A stretch of DNA of 64,000 bases from Pachyseris speciosa (taxonomy: Eukaryota; Cnidaria; Anthozoa; Scleractinia; Pachyseridae). Positions 12,601 to 24,600 of the stretch are shown here, piece after piece. How positions within the stretch are numbered: position 1 is the first letter of the stretch; every line of letters begins with the position of its first letter. The notes under the pieces were generated by a model. That model made no database searches and had not been told where the DNA came from. It saw only the letters and a list, made by a program, of their open reading frames with translations. Where the stretch lies: positions 401,001 to 465,000 of the forward strand of contig JAEMWC010000034.1 of NCBI GenBank assembly GCA_016490735.1, read 5' to 3'. Both the position numbers and the translations under genes were made by a program.

Positions 12601-15600
12601 CATCGAAATAACTTGTTTTCATTATTAAGAGCAGTTTGCTGTAAGGACCGACTAAGGGTATGCAAGATAGAAAAAAGCGATTTTCCCAAACTTTGTTAAA
12701 ATAAAGGCCAAAGTGAACTAGTTATAAAAGTATATGTTTCCGGTCGTTTATTTATTTATTTTTTTTTTATGTATTTTTTTTATTTTGCGCATGGCGGCAG
12801 CCTAAATCAACGCCGAAATTGGGAATTGTCCGAAACCTCTTGCTTATATATTGAGAGCGTTCATGAAAAGATTAGCCCAGGAAGTCAACATATCTTATTT
12901 CCTTCGGTTATTAACGGTGTCAAATTTAAATAAAAGATTAACTTCAATTTTTGACGGAATTTTAAAATTTGTCCTGCAACAGAGCTTTCGACAACCGTAT
13001 TTAAGAATATTCAACGCTCAAAAAAGCACTCTGGTACATGGCTTTACCCAACGAGACTATACTCCGGGAAAGAACAATCATTTCAACTACACATTGGTCG
13101 AAAAAAATTGGGGTAAATGAAACGGCGAATTCTGAGAGCATTTTCAAAACAGGTCACTTGAGTAATATGAGCGACCTTTTGACCTTTCATGTCAATGGGA
13201 CATCATCAAACGGCAGCTCTTAACATGTTATTTTCGCTCACCGGAATACGTTTCTCGTTGATTTAGTTTGCTTTACTATCACTGTTTTTAAGTAGAAGAA
13301 GCTAGACTTTTGAATTTGGAGGCGTCTACTCGCAATGTTAAGCAACGCATGGGAATATTCTGAAATTTGACCTAACTTGTATTTTGACGGTTACGATATG
13401 TTGGTCGCCAAATTGTACATTAAAACCCTGTTTCATACAGCGGCGGTATCAACAACGAAGTTGAAGTCAATTTACTAAATGCTTAGAAAATATTCCTTAC
13501 CTTAGGCAACTTTCCCTGGCTCCAAACCATGGAGTTTTAGCAATCTCATACCGAGAGCGCGAAGCCATGTGGCATGCTTGGCATGTCAATGGCCACTTCT
13601 TCGATGTCACGCAATATCAACAAGTTATCAGTTGTGGTTTATGGGCTCCTGGTTTTTCATACAAACAGAACACCACCCACATAGATCAATTTATCATGCC
13701 GAATTTATTCTATCGGAAAGTTTCAGAAAAATGCGTCGCAAGCTCATGGAAATAGGGGGCCCCAAACTTGCCAATTTTACAACCAATTAGTAGGGTGTAA
13801 TCAAAACCTGGGCCAGGGTCCATGGGCTACCCTATGGGCCACCCTATGGACCACCTATAAAAAGACTGGGACTACAAATTCATCATTTTTTTTTTTTAAT
13901 TTTAAAATCACTTTATAATCATTGCGGTGATGGCGGGTGTCTGTAAAAAGAAGACCGGATACCTGTGGATGGTGGATGGCGGATGGCGGATGGGAAAATG
14001 AGGATAGATTACGTTTGGTATGTGTCTATCAAGAGAATGCTGTGGAATAACTATGGTGTGCAATCCCGATGATTGTGCGATGATACCCCGGACATAATAA
14101 TAAAATAACGATCTCAAGAGGCGAACTGACACATTGCGATTTAAAAGTAGTAAAATCAATGCTTTTTGCAGTCAATGCTCAGCAAAGGTTTTGATTCTCT
14201 ATCTTCACATCTCGGTAGCCTGCGTAGCTGGCGGTTTTTGTTGAGGAGCGCGCGAGCGACCTCGCGGCATAGGACGGAGGGCAAACGATCGCTCGAGCGC
14301 TCACGAATAAAACCGGCAGCCAGGCTAAGATCTCGGATATCTCAGCACGGGGCCCGATAGTGCTCACCGGAAAACCGTCATCACAGGCCTAGGTAGCCTG
14401 CGTAGCCAGGCTAAGGCCTAGGCCAGTTGACTGACTTGAAAGCAGAGGTTTAGGCTTCAATTATGATGGGATGGGTGGCATGCTACATAAAAGCTTTTGA
14501 TGTCTACGTACACGTTTACCAAAAATCAATAATTAACCTGATAGTCATGCTGTCTGATTATGTGCTTCCTAAATGTCACTGTTTAATTAAGAATTTATCG
14601 TATATAAAAAAAAAACAATGATAAAAGCTGCTTCCGGTATTTAAAATTGACAATCGAACGTTTTGGAACGTGGTACTTTTATAGTTATCACTGACGAGAA
14701 CCGCTGGTCAGCACATGCAGGCCAGTACTTTCTTTCATGTTCTTTGACGTATTTTGAGAATCAGCGTGGGATTTTCCTTCCTTAATTTTCTGTAAGCTGG
14801 GTACACGGCAAAGAGTGTCCCTTGAAGAGAGCTAGACTGAAATTTGGGGCCGTATTCCATTCCCGAAGTAGGTAGCCTGCGTGGCAGGCGCTAGAGAGGG
14901 AAAGGGAAGGGGAAAGCAGGCGCACTCCGCGAACTCTTCCCTCGCTTCACGCGCGCCCACTTTCTCAAACATTCCTTTTCTAGCACCCGCCACGCAGGCT
15001 ATTTCCGAGAAAACTTTTTAAGTTAGACGCTTCCTTCTCTGCTCGTTAGGACCTATGGTACTCAGAAATTAACCACGTTTCTATGGGACAGTAACGTGCC
15101 GTAAAAATAATTATCAATGTTAATGGAGAAGCGCCGAAAACTTGATTAAGCAAGTCATGATTGGCGATTCAGAGGAAAGTGACAGTGAGGCGCAGGAAGA
15201 TAAGAATGCGAAACACAACGGCTTCTCACAAATCAACAAATAGCCTACCAGGAGAACATGGTTTGAAGATGGTCTCAGTAGATCTGGGAAAAGAGTAACC
15301 AGACATCTTTAATAAATCCATATACGCCCTTAACCTCTTGAATTTAAACTCCAAGCAATTTGAATCTACTTGCTTCCACGCATGTACATTCGTTTCAATT
15401 TACATCGATTGAAAGGTGACCAGTGTGAAATTCAGATACAGTTTTTGGAGAACATATACCGAACGCTTTCAATAAGCCTTTTGTCAAGCTCCTCTAAATC
15501 GGATTGATGAGAAATTAACACCATTGTTTAGCCTTGGATTGAAATTTTGCGCGATCTAGCCAAGCTAGTACCATCATCTGAAACTATGTTCTTACTGTCC

Positions 15601-18600
15601 AAGTTAAAAAAAAACAGAAGTAAAAACAAGAACCACAGAGAGCAGAAATGGGTAAAAATTTAGGATTAATTCCTCGCATGTAAGCATTTTATTTCGGAGC
15701 TTCTGAGTATTAACGTTACCCTATTTCTAGACTTCTTATGAACGTTACAGTTTAAGAATATAAGGAATGTTATAGTTTTGAAATTTGTTCTGGCTACTTA
15801 AAAGATACACGATCATTGTGAGTCGCTTTGTACAACAAGCTTATAAGTTTATAACCTTTCGAAGACAACTCCGTCTTCTCCGTGAAGTATGAAATTTGTT
15901 CTGGTATGAACAAGTAAGTAAGTATGAAGTATGAAATTTGTTCTGGCTACTTAAAGATACACGATCATTGTGAGTCGCTTTGTACAACAAGCTTATAAGT
16001 TTATAACCTTTCGAAGACAACTCCGTCTTCTCCGTGAAGTATGAACGAACAAGATTAGTGACGGCCAGTTGCCTCAGGTAAGCACGCTTCGGCGTAGCGT
16101 CCATGTACGCATGTACGCCCGCGCGTACACTACTGAAATGTGGGAATTTTTTTTTCTTTTTCTCTGAAAGCATTTTTTAAACTTCCATGTTAATGAATTA
16201 TACTGGTGTCTGTGTGTGTAAGTTTTGCCAGTATCTTTTCATTAATCCATAAACAGCATGAAAAGTAATGATAATGATAATGATCTTTATATGGGTGACA
16301 CAATTACTGGTAGCCCAGTAGTTGCTATTGTGGCCCACAAATAATAACAGAAACAAACAATGCAAATAAACTCAACATGATAAGAATCCCAACTGGCCGG
16401 AGGCAAACCAGTTGGCTATTTACAAGGATGACCGAGGACTTGAACCAGGGACTACCCAGAACAAGACCAGCTAGCGGCCAGAATGGGATTTGAACCCGGG
16501 CAACCGCATTGAAATCCATCACCCTAACTGCTGCCCCTGCCCCCTGTCATAATAGAGTGACAACCAAAAGCTGCAAAAAAACTCTACCCTCCGAGGCCCC
16601 CACAGGTATCTTGTGTCAACTTGCACTATATACGAAGAGATTGAAACTCCTTTACTAAGTACCATAACAGGCGGGAGATTGAGCTCTTTAGCAATTCCGC
16701 ACATTCAAAGCACAAGATCGTGTACATTGATGATATTCTAACAGAGTTTGTCCGTATGAAGGGTAGACGTCTTTCCCTTTGCTTGTAAACCCCTCTTTAT
16801 ACCGTTCTTTCTCCCCGTTTTGTTGTAGCTTGCCGACAACTCCAGAGATGGGTAAAATAGCCAACTAACTACTGCATTTTCCCTTGCATTTAGTTATTGA
16901 AATGGCCCACGGAAATAGGAAATGGCATTTCCGAGATTCTAAAGTTCACAATTCTCTGGGCTAGCCCCCAGTGCCCCCTAGTTTAGAGCACCTTCGTAGC
17001 TCGAAATTTTCTTCCTGTGCGTACACCTTCAAAATTTCACGCTACGCTCCTGAGTCTTGCAAATAGTCCGGGCGCTAACCAATTGCGTCATGGGATCACA
17101 AAATTTTAGTGGGATCAGGGATCAAACTTTGCCACGTTTTTGGGATCAGGGATCAAGATTTTGTGCCAAAAAATGGGATCAGCGATGGGAAAATATACCT
17201 CGTTACGACCCTGTTGATAAGCTCCCCTAATGCAGAAATGTACTCCGCCTTGCACCTTCCGTGGAATCTGTCTGTACACACACCAAAATACTCGCAAACA
17301 GTCTTTACCATGGTTATGCTAAGTGTCTTTATGTGTTTTCATGGCACAGCAAAACTTACTTCTGTCCCTACGGTAACTTATGTGGACCCCGTGATTTCTT
17401 TGAAGTGTTTGTTACACAACATCAACATATTGACAACTGATCACGTGGGACATGCCGGCTCGAGGTTCTCGTTCTGAGTTTAATTTGCTAAAACTACTGT
17501 GGTTTCTTGCCCGGAAAATGTCCGATTTACTAAATACGGTAGATAAATTGATCTATGGAGGTGTTTTCATTGTTTGTCGAAAATACGAAAACTTGTTGAT
17601 ATTGCGTGACATCGTCGAAGTCGTGACTCACACTTAGTATATGCGACCACTGAGTTTGCTAAATCTCTGTGGTTTCCAGCCAGGGAAAACTGCCTACGGT
17701 AAGGAATATTTTCTAAGCATTCAGTAAATTGACTTTAAGTTCGCTGTTACCGCCATTGTAAGAAACAGGGTTTTAATTTAAAATTCGGTGACTTACATAA
17801 GCTTATCGTAACCGTCAATTGTTAAGTCAAATTTCAAAATATACCCATGCGTTGCTTAACGTTGTGAGTAGACGCCTCCAAAATCAAAAGTCTAGCTTCT
17901 TCTACTTAAAACATGATACTAAAGAAAACTAAATCAACGAGAAACGTATTCCAGTGAACGAAAATAACATGTTAAGAGCTGCCGTTTGATGATGTCCCAT
18001 TGACATGAAAGGTCAAAAGGTCGCTCATATTACTCAAGTGACCTGTTTTGAAAATGCTCTCAGAATTCGCCGTTTCATTTACCCCAATTTTTTTTTCGAC
18101 CAATGTGTAGTTAAAATGATTGTTCTTTCCCGAAGTATAGTCTTGTTGGGTAAAGCCGTGTACCAGAGTGCTTTTTTGAGCGTTGAATATTGTCTAAATT
18201 CGGTTGTCGAAAGCTATGGCGCTCATTTACGGACAAAATTGTACGTGTGCATTTATCAAATTTCTGTTCGATTTCATCATTGTTATGAGTAATATATCAA
18301 ATTTTAAAGATGTATAAATCAATTTTGTGTGCGATAAATCGAAGTTGTGCAGCATTTATCGATTTCGTACTCAGATTATTTCATGCGTGACAACTACAGC
18401 TAAAAGATACTGATAAAACTAAAAGATGAGGAAGCGGAAATGATTTGTGAAACAGGAAGTCAGTCGATCGTACGTTTGGAACTCCAAAAACCTGCTTGTA
18501 TACTTCCATTCACTGAAAACTAAATTATATATTCTATAAGAGACATAGGACTAAAAGATAAATCACGACTACAGCTAAGTCATTTCTGACAGATGATCTT

Positions 18601-21600
18601 AACCGAGCGGAAATAGAATGACCACAACCTGATTGCCCGTATGACTCGGAATGCAAGGAGTTTTGCCAAGATGGCGGACTTGCTGGATTGTTTATAGCAG
18701 CATGCAAGGCGCACGGATTTGGCTTCCCAACCTCGAGGGATTTTTTGTTTCTCTTGGTAGGCTACTCGAAAGTGCCCAAGGCCAAAGGAGCGCTGCATCA
18801 TATGACTCCGCAGAATTTTTTAGGCGCCTCTTACAAGAAAATGAACGAACTCTTGGTATTTTAACTCTAAGGATTACGGAATCCTTCCCAAATGAAGTTG
18901 TGTTAATATCGGATCTGAATGAAATTGTCTCTATTATAAACAACCTTACAAGGGATTTTGAAAGAATTGTGGAAGACTTTGAACATAATACTCCACCATT
19001 GCCACAATGTAACCAGTGTCTTTTGGCTGTGACGAGAAGTGGGTTAGTTGGCAGACCAAGGCTGCAAGTGTTACAGGAACAGCTTGAAACCTTGCACAAT
19101 GCGGCCGGTTTTCGTTGGGCTGACGTCGGGAGAATTCTTGGAATCTCCGAGCGAACTTTGCGCCGTCGTAGACATGAATTTGGGTTGCCGGTTGGTATGG
19201 GGGAGGATTTCAGTGATCTATCTGACAATGAACTTGATTTCAACGTGAGGGAAATTCTTCAGGCGACACCAAACGCTGGTCAACGCCTGGTGGAAGGGGC
19301 CTTGAGGCACAGAGGCTTGCGAATACAGCGCCGTCGTATTCAAGATTCTATACGGAGAGTGGATCCTGTTCTAAGCACTTTAAGAGCAGCACAGCAGATA
19401 ATTCGTAGAGTATACAGTGTTCCTTGCCCTAACGCTTTATGGTAAGTTTTGAAAAGAAGGAAAAACTATTTTCGTCGTCACCTCTCCTACAAAGTATGAC
19501 GATGTATTGCTATGTATTGTGAATTGTATTTTCGAAGCAGCAAACAGATTTCACCAATCCTGGTATGTTCAAGAAATGTGGTAAAGGGGGAGGGGATTCC
19601 CCTTGGGTTTGTATAGGTGGTTTTAGCGCATAAGATTATATTCATATAGAGTTATGCGCTCTATAAGTATTAAAGATTATTATTATTATATTTTCACTTA
19701 ACGTCATCGCCGCCATGCTGGTAGACGTAAACAACAGATCTCTCATTAGCTGCTTTAGTTCGTCCACCACCATTTGTTCGTTTCACCATTGTTATCTGTG
19801 TCTCTAGAGATTGCCTGCAAACCACCTATTCTAATGTAATGATATTCTGCCTAATAATTTTCCCTTCTCATTTCTTTGGGTGCTAAATGATTGCAGCTAG
19901 TGCTGTGTGCGTTACTTGAGAATGTCTCGACTAATTTTGAAATTGGCCAATTTGAACGTGGCCTTTTACTTTTACCAAAACAAAAATAGTAAGCTGCGTG
20001 ACATTTAACAACTAAATGACACTGCTTTCTAGACAAATGTACATTAATACAGCAAATTGTAGTAAGTGATAACTTTGCCTTGATTGACTTCAAAACGAGT
20101 GATGAAGTGATGTAAGGCTCTCTCAAAGTGGCAACTGTACTGGATTCTATACTTATACGTCCATTTATAACATACAGGCACATTGATGGGAACCACAAGC
20201 TCATTCAGCCATATAGGATTGTCATTCACGGAGGTTTAGATGGCTTTTCAAGAATGATAGTCTTCTTGCAGGCCTCAACCAACAACAGGGCTTCTACTGT
20301 GTTGCAATATTTTCAGTCAGCTGTTAATCAGTACAATTTGCCGTCAAGAGTTCGCAGTGATCTGGGAATGGAGAACATTGAAGTTGCTCGCTTTATGCTG
20401 CAAGCAAGAGGCCTTAATAGGGGCAGCCACATTACTGGGAAATCAGTTCATAACCAGAGAATTGAGCGTCTCTGGTGTGATGTCAACCGTATAATTGTAA
20501 GCCGCTTTTTTAATATCTTCCTCTTTCTTGAGCAGAGGCAAATTTTAGATCCCACAGATGAGGTGCACTTGTTCTGCCTCCACCTTGTCTACATTCCACT
20601 GATCAATGATGCAGTTAACAAATTTATCGGACAGTGGAATAATCATCCCCTAAGTACACAGGGCAATTTGTCTCCCAATCAGTTGTGGATCCAAGGAATG
20701 CTAAGTTTCAGAAATTCTGGATACCAGGCTGTGACAAGTGTAACTGCCATAGAGGCTGGTAATTTGGCTCATTATGGGATCGATGAAGAAGGACCTGTAC
20801 CAGAGATGCAGTGTGACTATAGGGTTGTGGTACCTGAGACAACTGTAACATTGACTAGTGACCAAGAAATGTCACTGCAAGAGGCTAGAGATGCAATCTT
20901 CAATTTAGGTGATGGAGATGGGATCATAGCCTACCAAGTGGTATTACAGATTGCTTCTTTTTATTTAAACCATGTGCCTTGACTGATTTGTGTACATTAA
21001 ATGAACACTGAACACAGGTATCTGCCAGAGTGACACAATGAACTTCATTATGGGGGATTACAGATTACATGTATATCATAAGGTATAACCTCACAACCTT
21101 CAGCCCAGTGGAGATATGTCAGACTAGTTTCAGATTTCTACTAGATCTATTTATAGCACTGAGTTGATTGGGCTGTTTTTAATAAAACATTTGCTGAGTA
21201 ACTTGACACTTGTCACCACTAACTTTAACTTGTGATGCACCCTTGAACTGGTCAGGCTGATGTCAATAAGATACTAGCTGGGCACAAAAAGGTAAACTTG
21301 TTACTACTACAGTTGTAACTTCACACTTAAAATCTTGTAACTGGAACATTTTGCTGAATGACTTAGACAACTGACTAATCCTAAATAATAGGCCCACTAG
21401 CATATATTGCTTAGGAAATGAATTGTGAAATTTTTTTTTTGTAAGAATAATATCATTCCGTTCATAGTTTTGTTTATATGAAAATGTTATTATTGTTATT
21501 ATTACCGTCATTACCATGACAATAAATTAATCATCACTAAGTGTGGAGAATTTCCTATGAAAATTGATTACTTCCTGCAAAAACTGTTCCTTTTTTTCAG

Positions 21601-24600
21601 TTTCTTCTATCTCTCAGTCATCATAATACTGTTTTTGCCTCTTTAGCAACAGTGCATGCAAAAATGGGTTTTGAAACCCAAGAAAAACACAACTGTTAAT
21701 GGAACTATGATAAGGCAGTATCACTCATGTCACTCTACATCTTGCCAAAACCTATTTTCCCATAAGAAATACTTTTGTTGAGGTATTCCTTAAAATGACT
21801 GTAATGCATGTGCACTACAGGGATAGAAAGTTCCAGAGAACATGTACTGGATTCTGCCAAAACCTTGTCTGGGTGATTGTCTAGGTACTTTACATGTAAC
21901 TTAGTTCCCAGGTCACTAGGTAGAGATGGATATCCAGTCCAAAAAAGCACCAAGTCTTGTAAAGTTTCATTCTCATCAGGCTCACCACCTGTGTATTAAA
22001 AGAACAAGTGTTGAGTATTGCCAATTTACCTTTCTGATTCTTTTGGAACAGATGTAACAGATATTCCTTATATGATGTAAATATGTTTACCAGTAAATGT
22101 CAAAAAAGAAGACATTCTTTTTATTTTTAGGTACCCCCTCCCTGTATTCTCACTTCTTCTGTTTGCCCTATCCTCCCACTCCTCAGCATTCAGTTTTTTT
22201 TGACAAACACTCTAAGCATTTTCCACCAGTTTTGGAATCAGAAAACAAACATAATTATATTGTTTTGTTTTTGTAAGACATCAATGGAATAATGATCCAA
22301 TAATGAAATGGGATCACCTTTGTTGCTTAATTCATTGATGTACTGTAGAAGAAACTGTTTGGCACTTTGCCTCATGGGATCAACACTGTCTTCCCACTGC
22401 ATATGCAACTTAAGCACTGTGGCATTGACTCTACCAGTGTCTGGAGGGAACACTCGTTGCTGAACATCGGGAAACCTAAGTAAATCCAGGAGTGTAGTCC
22501 CTGACACTTTCACTGCAGCCAGTCCCTTTCTCAGGTCATCCAAGGCAGGAATTCGCTTGGTGATGACTTCATACAACAGAATGCACTCATATGCCAAGTG
22601 TTGTCTCTCCACTGTTATGCTTATATGAGGGTAACCAGCAGATGCCAGGAGTTCTGAGATGTTCATGGGGCTCAGTGGATTGGTGAAATCTGCCAATGAT
22701 TCTTCTTTGCAGTGAAGAAGCTGATAAGATTTGTAAAAGGAACAAACAATTGAAATTTGTTACAATGCAATTGTTAACAATTTTTGGAGTGAATTAGACA
22801 AATTATTAATCTATTTAAAGGAAAATGAGTTGCTTGAGAGAACATGTTTAATTCAACCTTCATAAAATATTAGGATGTCAATAAGTATGAAACACCATGA
22901 CTATCAGGGCAAACCTGACTCATCTTTTCCTTTAAATCTAAGTCAGGAATGTCATCCAAGGTAACATGTTCCACTGCTGAATCACGACTACCAGTGGTGA
23001 GATATGAAACCACTGCTGGAGACAGGCCTGGCACACCATTGCAGTCATTCAAGATGGAATGGAGAATCATTTTTCCAGCCAGGACAAATAAACCACTGGA
23101 TAATACATCATAGTTGTGGATTGGTACTAGATGGCCCACTACACCCTCAAAGAGATTAATGGCTCCTCCAGGACCCTGCTTCAACCTTTCCATCAACAAA
23201 TGGAAATATTCCCTTGTTATCCCGCCAGCATCCACACCTATCTCATCTATAAATTCAACACACAGGCATTTGGTTATGTCAAATCCAGGGTTCTTATATT
23301 TTCTGAGCATTTGCTTCAAAATATCTCTATCCCTGTACACCTGCACATCCAGATCACACCCAAATGGCTTCACAGCTTCTCCAATAAATGCTTTGAGTGA
23401 ACTCGCTGCATCATTTCTATTTATCAGTGCTGAGTGCGCCACTGCTAAAGGTGCATCCCACATCCACTCTTCATTATCTTCTTCTGTGAAATGAAAAGAA
23501 CACTTGAAATAGAATAACAGTGGTCACCTTGGAAAGTTCTTGACTTTTCAGCTTCAAGTAATTGTAAGAATTAATGGCTCCTTTTTTCCAAAGAAACAAA
23601 CAGCCTTCTATCTTGAAAATGTGATTGCATTCTTTGCACATGTCGGCTTTCTTTCGTTCTAAAAATTCAAAATGGAGTCAATCCTTTGACACCTTAAATT
23701 TCTAGGGACCTGGTAGTGATTAAAAAGGTTCTAGTAACATATTACAAATGTGTGTTTTTCTCTGTTTTTTTTTTTTTTTTTTTTTTTTTTTCAATGAAAC
23801 TGGCTGTATCATTTAACCATTGCTACATTCAATTAAATTCATATGAGCACACCTGTAGTTTCAAGAAGTTTATTGATTGCCCTTTTTAAATCTAAATCAG
23901 CACATTCCAGAGTCTGCTCAAGCTGCTCCTGTGCCAAGTTTGGAAATATTTCTCCCAAGATGTTCACTTTGCCTTGTTTGGACAATTCATTTGATGTTGT
24001 GGACTGGCTTATGGTACCCATGGTAGCTTCATTCTCTGAACTTTTGGAAACTACATCACAGGATTGAGGATTTTCTACCAGACATGGAACTTCATTAGGT
24101 TGGTGCAAACTTGATAATGGAACAGCATCTCTGCTTGTACTACTTGGACCTGGCCTGACATCAGCACGAGTGACAGGAAGCAATGTATGGCCCTCCAAGT
24201 AATCTCTGATGTCATTATCATTAGTGCCAAGCACAGGACTGTCATCATCTTCACTCTAAAAAAGGCATATACATGTATCAAGAAAAATACGTGTCAAAAC
24301 TGGTCTACCAGAAGCACAACTTTTGTGTACCATGTGATCTGATCTAAAGAGAGATTTGCAAAATTTAGCTTGCCATGAATGAACATTTCTATTTAATATA
24401 TGTTTGTATAAAAATGAAATATGAAGCTATGCTTGTTTGAGATTCTGCTATACATGACTTGTCAGATGTTATAGAGAATGCAACTTAATGTTGTGTTTAA
24501 GCATACAGCAGAGATTGTCAGACCAAAAGGCATACATGCATACAAACATTATACATATACACAGACAGACAGATTTAGACTTTCTTTCAGTTTGTATTTG

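Larger units (their letters stand above)
12987..18211. mobile_element. nested non-autonomous DNA element with its own long inverted repeats
   Basis: It begins TTCGACAACCG at 12987 and ends with the complement at 18211. The flanks are AGCT on both sides (12983-12986 and 18212-18215), a candidate 4-bp target duplication. The inverted repeats run about 750 bp (12987-13740 against 17500-18211), are highly similar at the outside and decay inwards. The core (13740-17500) holds only repeats (MITEs, a duplicated segment and a SINE) and no credible transposase. The undisturbed right repeat of the host element proves where the insertion occurred. The empty-site comparison leaves a 3-bp difference, so the duplication length is not certain. 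Confidence 0.8.

Noticed and set aside
22238..22317. HECT ending at the stop at 22238 without the last exon
   Set aside because: A good donor AAAG|GTGATC at 22318/22317 joins in phase to the exon at 21988-21735, which supplies the catalytic C-lobe.
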